Program-made: the position numbers and the translations under genes | Shown: in pieces, positions 1-9,064 of the stretch | How positions within the stretch are numbered: the stretch's first letter is position 1 | Layout of the letters: every line of letters starts with the position of its first letter | Notes under the pieces: model-generated | The model's database searches: none | What the model was told of the DNA's origin: nothing | The model's input: the letters and a program-made list of their open reading frames with translations, nothing else | From: Stramenopiles sp. TOSAG23-3 | Lineage: Eukaryota > Sar | DNA length: 33,820 bases | NCBI GenBank assembly: GCA_900128585.1 | Contig: LT642207.1 | Span: forward strand, 1-33,820 | Reading direction: 5' to 3'

Positions 1-240
1 TGGCATAGTCCATTGGCAGGGCCGTTGGGAGATAGGCACGGAATACCCGGAGCCCTGATGCTATGGACTTGGCGACCCCATTCAAGATGTCCCGTTGGAA
101 GATTCGCATCCGCCAATCCATCCATCTCTGGCGGGCTACTATGTAGCTAAAGCTTCCACCGGAGAGCGGGGTGGGGAACTTTATTTCCGCGAGACGGTTT
201 ATTACATTGTTTTTAACATTTATCCTATTTTATTTCTGTT
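1..240 (-). pseudogene. Family A mobile-element ORF fragment, cut by the left edge
   Basis: Read on the minus strand, bases about 235 to 1 form an open frame whose peptide closely matches the plus-strand frame at 17570-17760. Shared blocks include VARQRWMDWRMRIFQR here versus AARQRWPAWWMRIFQR there, and PTALPMDYA versus PTALPMEYA. Many DNA differences between the copies keep the amino acid, so the match reflects protein coding. The copy runs off the window at base 1, and upstream of about base 235 the frame hits a stop in AT-rich DNA, so it looks 5'-truncated. GC content is higher than in the flanking host DNA. The biochemical role of this segment is not recognised; membership of a retroelement family is an inference. 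Confidence 0.6.
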
Positions 241-489
241 TTTACTCTTTGTCTGTAAATATATTTCCCAGAAAACCCTTATTAGTTTGTAGCTTAGTCG
301 GATTTTTAGGGTAAATCTTCTGTTTTGGACTTCTTTCCTCCTCTCTCCAATGAATACACACTATCGGTTAAATAATATACAAGTAGCATCGGTTAAAATT
401 CAAACATTGGTTAAATTTCAAGCGATTCGTAGCCGTGAACCTCTCATACTAATTGTCTTTCTCGAATTATTTTATTAATTCGTGCCATC

Positions 490-1365
490 TTACAAACGCT
501 CACTGTTGGGTTTACGTTTTAAGCCTTTAATTCTTCGGGTTTGGATTTTCTCTAAATCCTGTTTTTCCACATGGATTCTACCAACTTTTTCCCCGGATAC
601 TGTGTCTACCGAAACATTTTTTCGTCGCCTGTTGCTAGTACCAGAAAGATTAGCATAAGCTTGTCTTTTCAGCAAATCACTTGCATGGAGAGTGCGCCTC
701 ACGGCAAATTCCACTTTTGGACCTGTTGGTAATAGTTCTATACGGGGAAGAGGGCTTCTAGTTTGGTGATAGGATGTAGTGTAACACATCAAATGCAAAG
801 ATTTTTCTCCATCTGTCTTCTCAAGCACTGTGCATACTATAACACGGTCTAAACCAGCCAAATTGATGCGGTCGACAACATCGCCACGAAATACGTCTAA
901 GAGTGTGTTTTTCACTTCAGCATACATATGATCTTCTTCAAATTCACGGCCTATAAAAATAAAGCAGGGTTTTCCACCAGGCATAATCTTTTGTTTAAAA
1001 TTGTCCATAGGCACAAAGGCTAGAATGCCCAGCTCGATAGCATCTAGGATCTTTGAATCAAATACGCGCCCCAACGTTAAATTGTGCGGTCTTTTTTTGG
1101 TGTGAGTTGCGAACGCAAACGAGCCAGCATTGTTTTTCTTACACAGAAACTCAAGGTTTGATGTGTTTTCAAAGACATTTACTTCGTTCTTTCTGGAAAA
1201 CAAAACCCCATGTGGTTTTGATAAAACAAAAAGTTCTTTCAGCACAGATATAATGAAGCTGCTGGTTTTCCTGCCACGAATAAACAAAGTCCTTTTACAG
1301 GACTCATTCGTGCCCGCGGCTTTAGATAGGCCTTTTGCATTTCGAAATCGTTTTTGTGCTCGCAT
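490..1365 (-). CDS. RPF2: Ribosome production factor 2 homologue (Brix domain)
   Basis: A 291-residue protein that matches RPF2 in length, N-terminus and domain plan. The basic start (MRAQKRFRNAKG) leads into KRTLFIRGRKTS, and a Brix domain follows from about residue 25 to 235, including KPHGVLFSRKNEV and a central GRVFDSKILDAIELGI block. The last 50 residues are rich in Lys and Arg, as expected for a nucleolar RNA-associated protein. In the known family, RPF2 acts with RRS1 in the nucleolus to bring the 5S rRNP (5S rRNA with uL5 and uL18) into the pre-60S ribosome, and it supports 27S pre-rRNA processing. The start is the first ATG of the frame. The gene appears intronless. It points away from the F-box/kelch gene, with about 2.3 kb of repeat-rich DNA between them. 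Confidence 0.93.
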   Translation of the reverse strand: MRAQKRFRNAKGLSKAAGTNESCKRTLFIRGRKTSSFIISVLKELFVLSKPHGVLFSRKNEVNVFENTSNLEFLCKKNNAGSFAFATHTKKRPHNLTLGRVFDSKILDAIELGILAFVPMDNFKQKIMPGGKPCFIFIGREFEEDHMYAEVKNTLLDVFRGDVVDRINLAGLDRVIVCTVLEKTDGEKSLHLMCYTTSYHQTRSPLPRIELLPTGPKVEFAVRRTLHASDLLKRQAYANLSGTSNRRRKNVSVDTVSGEKVGRIHVEKQDLEKIQTRRIKGLKRKPNSERL

Positions 1366-2389
1366 CGACTATTTAGGTAAACAGTTTATGTGTTGAATTG
1401 GTTGAGAATTGTTTGGTAGGATGTGAATGCGGCCGATAGAGCATCACATGCATTTTTATGGTGTAGACAATTGGGTTGCAATGGAATGCCCGAGCCCTCG
1501 TTCGCCAAGTTTGTACTTGTGGGAAATCCTGTACTAATCTTGTGCGAGGTGAGGTGTCCGCCCCCGCCCCGAACACTAAATTTTTATTTTTTTAAGGTTT
1601 TATGCGTATTTAAGTACAATTACAAATCCAATCAAATAGAACCCTTCGGGGACGCCTTGCAGGGGCCCTTCCTATAATTTACCTAATTGTCGATGGAATG
1701 GGAGGAGCCGCTCGTGGGTGCTGCTAATTCTCGTATGGACACAGCATTCTTCGCCTGCTCACACCCACTCAGGCAATTATTACTGATAGGCTATTATACT
1801 TAATACACTACATTATTCTGGCCTGAGTGTAGAGTTATCCATCCAAATGTTTCTGTGTCGCTGTGAAGACTTTAGAATCTCTACGAGTGGCTCCTCCACA
1901 ATTAGGTATTTTATAGAAATAGGCCCTACCAGGCGTTTCGAAGGGTCATTTCATTATACTTAATTTTGTTGTAACCCTAACTACCTCGCATAAGATTAGA
2001 GGATTTCCCTCGTATTTGTTACTGTTATTTTGTATTCTTTCTTATTCGTTACAGTAGTTTGGTTTGACTTGTCGATTTAGTGTACCTGGGTTTTTAATGA
2101 ACAGTTTCTCTTTTTTCTGGTTGAGAGCTTCTGGGCTAATAATTTAAATTCCACAGCCGCAAAATCTGATTTTTGTGGACAGGTCTCCACCAACAGATTT
2201 GACCAGCACAAAGTTTATGTACGAGTAAAACACAACTATTTTCCTTAAGCGCACCTGCTCATATTTTTTTCAGTAACATTTTATAGTCGTCTACTAAATT
2301 GCTGTTATTTTCGTATTTAAAAATTATTACTGAAGAAGACGGCAATGTTGAGAGAGAGAGCTGAAAAAATCGCAAAATCTTTAAATATT
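1366..2389. other. Gene-free stretch upstream of RPF2
   Basis: No coding exon that I can defend. It should contain the RPF2 promoter just above 1365. It also holds a short GC-rich dispersed repeat at 1641-1715 and then AT-rich DNA up to the fold-back element at 2390. Open frames here lack conservation or recognisable motifs. Confidence 0.5.
1641..1715 (+). repeat. Dispersed GC-rich tail repeat, copy 1
   Basis: Contains a GGGACGCCT..GCAGGGGCC block, then TATAATTTACCTAATTGTC, then GAGCCGCTCG. The same blocks occur in the same order at 14583-14655, which lies directly downstream of a family A 3' fragment. It is therefore probably the 3' tail of that mobile family, left here without its coding part. 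Confidence 0.6.
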
Positions 2390-2895
2390 GTACTTGTAAT
2401 ATTTATACTATATATATTGGTATAGTGAAAATAAACTAAACCATTTTTTGTGAAATAAAAAAATAATTCAATGCTATTTCTATGTATTAGTTAAAACTCA
2501 CTATAATGGTGTGTTGCTGTACTGATATTTCCTATTTTTAGGTGTGATATCTTAACCAAGTTCCACCGATTGTGAAAAGTACAATATTTATTTTTTTGGT
2601 GAAGTATACAGGCGCTGGTTTGCTTTTTTTTTACCATTTTGAATTAACCAGCAAATTCGCCAATAATATCTGTGGTGACATATCATTTTATTTTAACTAT
2701 TGTACTTTTCACAATCGGTGAAGTGTTGGTTTTACATTATTAACGAAAAAAAAGGAATTTTCAGTACAGGAACACATCATTAGGGTGATTTTTAACGTAT
2801 ACATAGAAATAGCATTGAAGTGTTTTTTTATTTCACAAAAAATGATTTAGTTTATTTTCACTATACCAATTTATATAGGCTAATATAACAAGTAC
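2390..2895. mobile_element. Long fold-back (MITE-like) element, outer unit
   Basis: Bases 2390-2532 and 2754-2895 are inverted copies of each other over about 140 bases. Both arms start GTACTTGT and contain TGGTATAGTGAAAATAAACT and CAATGCTATTTCTATGTAT. No coding capacity is visible, so this fits a non-autonomous fold-back or MITE element. A second inverted repeat lies inside it at 2553-2731. Confidence 0.8.
2553..2731. repeat. Inner inverted repeat nested in the fold-back element
   Basis: The left arm at 2553-2585 and the right arm at 2699-2731 are inverted copies sharing CACCGATTGTGAAAAGTACA, separated by about 113 bases. It may be a second element inserted into the outer one, or part of one composite fold-back. 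Confidence 0.75.
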
Positions 2896-3661
2896 GGTAG
2901 TTTAAAGTTGTTCGAAACACATATTTCATCCTCTCTTCTTTCATCATAGAAGTAGCATTGAGTTTCAGATAGAATTATCAATATGATGAGGATGAAGTCC
3001 TCGTAGTGCGAATGTATTTCTAGATTTTTCTTCTTTTTGTTTATGCTGTGTTTATATAAATACGAAATCATAAAAAAATCAATTTAATTTCTTATTATTT
3101 GGAAATGAACGATTTGCATTCAATGCTAAATGATGTTGTTTGTCAATTTGAACGTGACGCTGCATCCCCCTTAATATATATAAAACCAACATTTCACCGA
3201 TTGTGAAAAGTACAATAATTTTTAGACTTTATGAATACTAGACTGAGGTGGATGCACCAGAATTTAGCAGGGGATCTCCCTCTTATTTGAAATAAGAGCC
3301 TCTTATTTCTCTAATGGTGTGTAGTATTACTGTTATAACTGCTGTGTTATGTAAAAAGCAAAACTCTTATTTGACCCATGTACTAGTTTGTATATTAAAA
3401 ACCATTCATAGGAGTCCGAATATGAAGGAGGAAATTAATCAGACCCCTACGAAGAATGTTTTTTGGGTACGATAGGACGTGCTATATTACATTGAAAACC
3501 AACCAATTATACGGCGCAGTTGTAATGTGCAAAATTTTAGCATTTTGCAGCATGTTCTGAAAATCGCAGTAATTTTGTACTTATGAAAGGCAGCTAGTGC
3601 GACTTAAACTAGTGAGAAATCGGCATAGTGTTCGACAGTCAATCGTGCATCGAGGCTACAA
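2896..3661. other. Gene-free stretch upstream of the F-box/kelch gene
   Basis: AT-rich DNA with one solo repeat arm at 3187-3218. It probably includes the promoter and 5' leader of the gene starting at 3662, but no specific promoter element can be supported. Confidence 0.45.
3187..3218 (+). repeat. Solo copy of the inner fold-back arm
   Basis: About 32 bases sharing CACCGATTGTGAAAAGTACA and both flanks with the inner arms at 2553-2585 and 2699-2731. No inverted partner is seen nearby, so it looks like a remnant or deletion product of the same repeat family. Confidence 0.6.
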
Positions 3662-4966
3662 ATGCCATTGAAAAAAACAGCTGTTTCCAAACGGAAAGCG
3701 GGCCCTGAAAATGATGACCCTTGCCAAAAGAGGGGGGAACCGACACCGCGTTTTGGGACAAACCGTTGTTTTGATGAGAAAAAATATGGACTTGTGAAAG
3801 CTTCTTCGCTTCCTTTTGGGTACCCCAACACGCAAGTTTCACCGTTTGTTTTTACTTGCAGCCCAATGCTGGTGCAAATTATAGGGAGCCGTCGCGATAT
3901 TGGAATATACATATTTTCCTGGCTAGAAGCAAGTACTATGGCAAGATGTCAATGTTTATCGAAGTCATTTTACCAGGCTCGAGAAAACCGGGAAGGTTTT
4001 GTAGAAGCTGCCGCCAAGATTACACCTAAGCTTCGGGGATATCGGTACGCTGATGTGGTAGGTGTACAGATTTCTCGTGGCATTTGTGTGACACAGGCAC
4101 TGAGTGTTTTAGAAGCACTAATTGTACCACTTCTATATCTAGTCGGCGGCTACAATCCCCGTCGCCTACAAACGCAGCGAACCGTAAAGCGTTTTTTGCC
4201 TTGGCTTAATAACTATAAGTTATTAGCACCACTCATAACACCACGAAGAGAATTGGGCGCATGCTTGGTTGAAAATCAACTGTATGCGGTCGGGGGGGTT
4301 TACGGTTTGAACGCATTATCTTCAGTAGAGCGATATAACCCCGTGAAAAACATTTGGCAAGAATGCGGGCGAATGAAATATGCGCGTCGTGCGTGTGCGG
4401 TAACGGCTCTAAATGGAAAAGTATACGCAGCCGGCGGGTTTTCCCGTGCAAAATCTATGAGTGAAGTTGAGCGATTCGATGCAACTCGAAACAAATGGGA
4501 GGCAGTTGCAAGTATGAATTCGGAACGATCAGGATGCTGCGCTGCGGCCACTCAAGGTTTTGTTTATGTACTTGGTGGAGGTAACAATTCAAAAAAAAAT
4601 GATAATACATGGGCATTCTCAAGCGTAGAAAAGTACAACGTTGCTGAAAATAAATGGGAGTATGTTGCAGAAATGAAGCACTCCCGGCGTGGTGCTATGG
4701 CTGCCTCCATTGGAAGTAAAATTTACGTACGTGGCGGCAAAAACAACAGAAATGAGGATGTCTCGGAAATTGAATGTTACGATCCAAAATCCAACAATTG
4801 GATGGTCGTGGAACACATAGAGCCTCCGCCACATTGTGATGTATTTGAAAGGCGGCTACTAATGGAATTTGAACGAGCAGATGGTGTTGAAATGATTGAT
4901 GGAATAGCAGCATCTGGGTGTTTGGCACTGACTCAGAATTTTATTGGGGGTAAACATGCATGCTAA
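3662..4966 (+). CDS. F-box-like and kelch-repeat protein
   Basis: A 434-residue protein. The first 60 residues are polar and probably disordered. Residues about 74-107 (SRRDIGIYIFSWL, then MARCQCLSKSFYQA) resemble a compact F-box. Kelch blades follow from about 157 to 405, each opening with a hydrophobic-GG core: LYLVGGY, LYAVGGV, VYAAGGF, VYVLGGG and IYVRGGK. The middle blades have the classic spaced Tyr/Phe and Trp (SSVERYNPVKNIW, SEVERFDATRNKW, SSVEKYNVAENKW). In known families an F-box binds SKP1 in an SCF ubiquitin ligase while the kelch propeller recruits the substrate; that role is inferred here. Five clear blades suggest that the sixth is formed by the divergent C-terminus. The start is the first ATG in frame. 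A possible AATAAA signal lies 9 bases after the stop. Confidence 0.85.
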   Translation: MPLKKTAVSKRKAGPENDDPCQKRGEPTPRFGTNRCFDEKKYGLVKASSLPFGYPNTQVSPFVFTCSPMLVQIIGSRRDIGIYIFSWLEASTMARCQCLSKSFYQARENREGFVEAAAKITPKLRGYRYADVVGVQISRGICVTQALSVLEALIVPLLYLVGGYNPRRLQTQRTVKRFLPWLNNYKLLAPLITPRRELGACLVENQLYAVGGVYGLNALSSVERYNPVKNIWQECGRMKYARRACAVTALNGKVYAAGGFSRAKSMSEVERFDATRNKWEAVASMNSERSGCCAAATQGFVYVLGGGNNSKKNDNTWAFSSVEKYNVAENKWEYVAEMKHSRRGAMAASIGSKIYVRGGKNNRNEDVSEIECYDPKSNNWMVVEHIEPPPHCDVFERRLLMEFERADGVEMIDGIAASGCLALTQNFIGGKHAC

Positions 4967-4974
4967 TTTTTTTT

Positions 4975-4980
4975 AATAAA
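4975..4980 (+). promoter_or_regulatory. Possible polyadenylation signal AATAAA
   Basis: An AATAAA hexamer just after the stop codon of the F-box/kelch gene. Position and sequence fit a cleavage and polyadenylation signal, but AT-rich DNA makes chance occurrence common. Confidence 0.35.
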
Positions 4981-5008
4981 CCTATAGATAGAATGAAACC
5001 CAAATACT

Positions 5009-5520
5009 GAAATGATTGTAGGGGAACACACACACCAATAGCCACCAGGGGGGTAATATTCTCAATCGCACCAGGGACGATTGTCCTGCTACATCCAGAG
5101 GACGAGACGGACATGCACGGCTCAGCAGCATGGCCACAGATGCAATCCTACCGAAACAATCGGGTTCACTTGCGCACCAGACTTAAACATGGCGTCCTAA
5201 TGAGCAACCCCGGAGGAGGCATGCACTCGTTTCACAGACAGATAATACAACTACAGAACCACACACATCGCACCTATATCACTGCCTCATAGCACTTCGA
5301 CGACAGCTCTGACTACGAAACCGAACGACAGTCCTCCACGGTCCCACCCCATTACTGATCATCTCGTAAACATTTTTTTGAACAGAAAACGAGCACCTTT
5401 ACCATTTTGAAGCCGCTGTTCATCAAACCGCGCAAGTTCTGGTACAGGTATGAGTGGGACATCGGATAAAGAAGTCAATTATGGGTGGGGACGGAAGTCG
5501 GTGGAGAACCAAAGATAGAG
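5009..5520 (+). pseudogene. Decayed family A element copy with its acidic micro-ORF
   Basis: Bases about 5009-5288 are open on the plus strand and GC-rich. Their peptide starts PIATRGVIFSIAPGTIVLL and aligns with PIATLGFIDPIGVII in the better copy near 18090. After a TAG at about 5289 the same frame continues to a DYETERQSSTVPPHY ending, matching DYEYRPPPDTPAHK of that copy. A conserved spacer then leads to a micro-ORF at 5450-5518 (MSGTSDKEVNYGWG), a divergent version of the SDEEVDYG peptide. The internal stop and drift show that the copy is dead. It is orthologous in layout to 14250-14466 and 17511-18519. Confidence 0.65.
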
Positions 5521-6306
5521 TTGCTGTGTCTAAACAATTAGTATATAATAACTAATAGGCGTTTTGTAGATAAATACAATTTAAGGTGTATCACTCAATG
5601 TATACTATATAATTTGTTTTCACTCAATGTATTTCGTACAAAAGAATAGGAATTGTACAGAAATATAAATATTATACGAAATCTTGGAGAAAAGGGCGCA
5701 TATCCATCGCACTTGAAAGGAAGCAGTTTTCGAGATTATTTTCAAAGCCCTTTGTGGTTTGCTTTTTCAAAGCGCTTAATTTTGGAGTTTTTTTGTTTTC
5801 TTGTTATTTACCTGTAAGGTATAAAAAATATCTAGGTTTTTTTTAGGTGGATCATTTCAGTTTTATAATATTCCTACTATTTTTGACTGTATAAACGCTT
5901 CTATTCTAAAGAATATTTGAAGGTGATGCAAAAGGTAAAATAATGCATAAAATTAATAGTTTGTCTTTAAATGGTGGCAATACCCTTAACTTAGTTTTGA
6001 TAGATTTAGGGGGATTTCCCCTTTTCATTATTTCCTCCTCATTTAAGTTAGACGACTAAAAAACTAAGCTGAATATCGGTTATTTTTTATGTGATTTTTA
6101 GCTCGAGTGTCTAAGGGGGAAACAAATCGATAAAAACCAAAATGCATACGAAGTAGTGCGCGTTTTAATTTTACGATAAAAAATATAAACAAAGTACTCG
6201 TGAGATTAGTAAAAACAAATATATACGCATTGCATCTCTTGGAAAGAAATAAGAAATCTGATATGAAACCTTAGCATTGCATCGCATGGAAAGTATTCAT
6301 AAGTAC
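5521..6306. other. AT-rich stretch without visible genes
   Basis: No open frame, motif or strong repeat that I can support. Unrecognised short exons or a fully decayed element remain possible. Confidence 0.45.
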
Positions 6307-6458
6307 CTATACAGCGGCATATATTTTTGTTTTTAGATATACAACCTCTGAATCAGAGTCGTCCAATTTGACCTCCCTCTTCTGTACTTCACTCCTGATA
6401 TCCTCCTCACCGTAATCAACTTCCTCATAATCGCTGCTATATCGTCTAAAACACGACT
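6307..6458 (-). pseudogene. Diverged acidic micro-ORF relative (EEVDYGEED)
   Basis: The minus strand is open from about 6458 to the TAG at 6309-6307. It reads SSDYEEVDYGEEDIRSEVQ and later DDSDSEVVYL. The EEVDYG core followed by an acidic, DSD-containing tail resembles the family A micro-ORFs at 14374 and 18406 (SDEEVDYG...TDSD). No clear family A main ORF is seen beside it, so it may be an old fragment, or an unrelated acidic exon with a similar motif. Confidence 0.4.
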
Positions 6459-6816
6459 ACCATTTTCCGATTCTGGTACCAAGTATGGTTCACTTAAGGC
6501 TGAAAGGTGGCTGGTATTGTTTTTTTTTTTAAATTGGCCGTATTGAACCTTTGCTGACCTAAACTTTGGAACATTTCTGACGAGCAACATTTCCTGTGCT
6601 CACCCAAAACTCACAATCACTGAAACGATTGTGGAAAATCAAATTGAAATCTGGCCCCAAGAGGTAGTCAACAAATTCTTGAACAAAGCGCATTATAACT
6701 AGGGGCCCTCATTAATCACTCTCCTGCCAAGTTTACTTATCTAAATTCTAGTTTACAAATGTGCGAAAAGGTAAAAATATGGAGATATTTCTTTTCAGGG
6801 TGTGAAAATGGGAGCC
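6459..6816. other. Short gene-free stretch 3' of the EF-hand gene
   Basis: Low-complexity AT-rich DNA between the acidic micro-ORF relic and the stop codon of the minus-strand EF-hand gene. It probably includes that gene's 3' untranslated region. Nothing else is recognisable. Confidence 0.4.
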
Positions 6817-7595
6817 TCAAAGCGTAGCAGGCGTTGAAATACTATCCAATTGAACATTTAGGATTGGCTCTGCACCACCAAACTCTTTCATTACATGATC
6901 TAAATATTGTTTTTTGGAAATGTAATGGGCTTTGTCTCCTGCTAGAGATTTTATAACTTGCTTTGCAGCTATTGGTAGTTTTGCCTTATGCAACTCAATA
7001 AACTTTGTTGGCAGAAAATCTTGAAACAGCGCTTTTAAGTGAACAGCAGTTAATTTCTCATCTGGGCATCCTGCCATATCGCATATAACTTTAAATGTCC
7101 ATTCTAGCTTATCTTTTAGGGTAACTTCTTTGGAGTTTCTGGGCTTATTGCTTTTCCATTTCCCATTATAAGCTACAAACTTTTGGAAGCTGTTTAAGAA
7201 ATTGCTAAAAGATACTTTTCCTCTGGACATCTTGAATCCAGCTGCAAATATATTGTCACACGAACTATCAGATGAGTATTTGTTAGTCATTTCCGCATAT
7301 TTTATTGACTGCATCAGACACTTTAAAATTTACTCACGGTGCTCCTGTCAGCATAGGGGGTTGCTTTTTTACATCAATGTGCCCTTTTCCTGCAGCACCC
7401 CCAAGCATCATAAATCGTTTGTGAAGATACTGCAGATTTCGGCGAGTGACTTATCTTAAAGTTAGTAATGTTTTAAGTTCAAGCGAGACGTGTTGATATT
7501 ACGCATAACTTACTTCGATGATCCTCCTCCAAAAGTTCGAGTTTTTCCAAAGAAAGGGTTTTCTCTAACCCTGACCCAGAACCAAAAATTGACAT
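6817..7595 (-). CDS. Calcineurin-B-like protein with degenerate EF hands (3 exons)
   Basis: Inferred joined coding exons are 7595-7514, 7449-7338 and 7264-6817 (642 bases, 213 residues). Introns of 64 and 73 bases have GTAAGT and GTGAGT donors, TACTAAC-type and GACTAAC branch sites, and phases that match exactly. Exon 1 starts with the ATG of MSIFGSGSGL. The order ITRRNLQYLHKRFMML, KVSFSNFLNSFQKFV, DKLEWTFKVICD and YISKKQYLDHVMKEF follows calcineurin B (an 'LYKRF' helix, a 'VDFKEF' hand, a 'LRFAFRIYD' hand, then the last hand). None of the four loops keeps the Asp/Asn and Glu residues that bind calcium; for example the first reads GGAAGKGHID. It is therefore probably a calcium-independent adaptor, possibly with a partner kinase or phosphatase. 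Distant relatives such as CHP or CIB proteins cannot be excluded. Confidence 0.72.
7265..7337 (-). other. Intron 2 of the EF-hand gene
   Basis: On the minus strand it begins GTGAGTAAAT and ends TGATAG, with TGACTAAC about 15 bases before the AG. Removal joins GCA CC to T TCG in frame. A downstream AG gives a phase mismatch, which favours this acceptor. Confidence 0.65.
7450..7513 (-). other. Intron 1 of the EF-hand gene
   Basis: On the minus strand it begins GTAAGTTATG and ends ATAAG, with a TTACTAAC branch-like site about 10 bases before the AG. Removal joins CGA A to TC ACT in frame, giving HRITRRNLQ. Confidence 0.7.
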
Positions 7596-7817
7596 TATGT
7601 TCCGGAATTACAAGCCAATTCGTCGTCGGCCTTTTTGCTACACTAGGCGCATCACAATTTCTTTATGCGATCTCAACCTAAATCATGGCCCCCGCACGCC
7701 GACGGCAGTAAACAGGCTTCGCAAATTTGATTGTGATTATATTCAAAGAAGTTGGTTCTATTTGAAATAGTAATAATTTAAATTATAATTTGTTTTTTTT
7801 ATTAATAATAAATAATA

Positions 7818-8090
7818 ATTTAATAATAAATTGCAGTTACACCCAGATCCAGAGCAGTCAACAAATCTGCGTTTTCTTGGATGTACTTGTTAGCGGTATT
7901 AATTTCCCTATCTTATTTTGTTGCCTGGGGCGAGGAAACCCCAAGAAGAGCCTTCGCGGCGCTGTATTTATTGTTCCAGTTCATGGAGGCGCAATAAATT
8001 TCGCGAGCCTTTTGGGTCTTCTTTCATCCTCTAGATTAAGGAGATTGGTCGCATTGCTTTGCAAGATCCTCTACGATTGTCCTTTGGAAT
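7818..8090 (-). pseudogene. Decayed coding relic of unknown family
   Basis: One minus-strand frame has long protein-like runs broken by stops: KAREIYCASMNWNNKYSAAK, ALLGVSSPQATK, then a stop, then NTANKYIQENADLLTALDLG. Base composition is richer in GC than the flanks. The pattern fits a mobile-element gene that has collected stop codons. No domain is recognised. Confidence 0.4.
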
Positions 8091-8210
8091 ACTGTCGTGA
8101 ATAAAGCCCGAGTTTGGGCAGGTAGGTTAATACTCACGTATTCCGACAAATAAAGTGGTTCGGTATTCCCTTAACTGCATTTTCAGAAAACGTTCGTTGT
8201 CAGCTCTCTA

Positions 8211-8308
8211 AAAACAATTTGGAAACCTGCCCATTCCATTCGTTTTGTATTCTAATATATATTTGATAGGAATGTGCATATCATTGGGCAGGTTTCCAAT
8301 AATTTTTT
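8211..8308. repeat. Small fold-back repeat
   Basis: Inverted arms of about 20-25 bases share TTGGAAACCTGCCCA (left at 8218 onward; reverse complement at about 8284-8299). The spacer is about 50 bases. A short related GGGCAGGT string lies at about 8117. It fits a small MITE or a stable hairpin between genes. Confidence 0.6.
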
Positions 8309-8776
8309 TTTTAAATGAAGCGAGATTCGACATTTAGCGCTTGGATTACCAAATACTCGAATTGGGTTCTATAACTAAATAGCAACACCTGAGAACTGAG
8401 AACGTCTACAAGTACTGTAAGTGAGAACTTAATTAATAATAATCAATGAAGAAAAAAAAATTTCTCCGCCCGTGGTCGTCATCCTCCTCCTAGTGATAGC
8501 GCGTAGGGCGACATGGTGGTGTTTTGTTGTTGTTGTATTAGTCTATAAAATACTACTACACAAAACAAAAAAATGAAAAAAAGGAGTGGCGGAGAGAAGA
8601 AGAAATCAAGTTAGTGTTTACTTCTTCGTTTACTTCTTCGTGGCGGTGCAGTGTATGGTTACAGTCGCCGAAGCAAATTGAGTGTGACATTTACCACACC
8701 GAATGGTGTTAAACCACGAGACGAAACGCCTTTTGAAAACTGTTTATATTTCAACCCACGTGCACGACACTGGAGA
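8309..8776. other. Upstream region of the SUMO gene
   Basis: AT-rich DNA with the direct repeat TTTACTTCTTCGTTTACTTCTTCG near 8619-8640. It probably holds the SUMO promoter and leader. The SUMO frame is open back to 8651 but has no ATG before 8777. Confidence 0.4.
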
Positions 8777-9064
8777 ATGGCTGAGGTCAACAACGTCTCT
8801 GCAGAGGCGATTACGATAAGGGTCAAAGACCAGGCTGGAGAAGAAACATTTTTCAAAGTAAAGAATACGACAAAAATGTCGAAAGTGTTTGCAGCATATG
8901 CACAACGTAAAGGCGTTCAACAAACGTCGCTCCGTTTTTTATTGGACGGCGAACGTATTACTAATGACGACACACCTAAAACGTTGGAGTTAGAAGACCA
9001 AGACCAGATCGACTGTCTTCTTGAACAATACGGGGGAGTCTCGTTGAGAGTCTCATTTGCCTAA
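8777..9064 (+). CDS. SUMO: SUMO (small ubiquitin-like modifier) precursor
   Basis: A 95-residue ubiquitin-fold protein. The first in-frame ATG gives MAEVNNVSAEAITIRVKDQ. The family hallmarks follow: ETFFKVKNTTKMSKVFAAYA, then TSLRFLLDGERI, then TPKTLELEDQDQIDCLLEQYGG. SUMO is conjugated through its C-terminal Gly-Gly to lysines by the E1 (SAE1/UBA2) and E2 (UBC9) enzymes. Eight residues (VSLRVSFA) follow GG, so a SENP/ULP-type protease must trim the precursor. The usual QQTGG tail reads EQYGG here. No canonical PsiKxE site for chain formation is obvious near the N-terminus. The gene appears intronless in the mature part. Its identity is secure; the number of SUMO paralogues is unknown. Confidence 0.95.
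   Translation: MAEVNNVSAEAITIRVKDQAGEETFFKVKNTTKMSKVFAAYAQRKGVQQTSLRFLLDGERITNDDTPKTLELEDQDQIDCLLEQYGGVSLRVSFA

Noticed and set aside
2880-3071. A 63-codon minus-strand frame overlapping the fold-back arm
   Set aside because: AT-rich low-complexity peptide overlapping a non-coding repeat, with no family resemblance.
7265-7314. ATG at 7314 as the start of the EF-hand protein
   Set aside because: It lies inside a predicted intron with consensus donor and branch site. The upstream exons supply the missing first EF-hand helix in matching phase.
8651-8776. N-terminal extension of SUMO
   Set aside because: The frame is open but contains no ATG before 8777, and SUMO proteins normally start close to this point.
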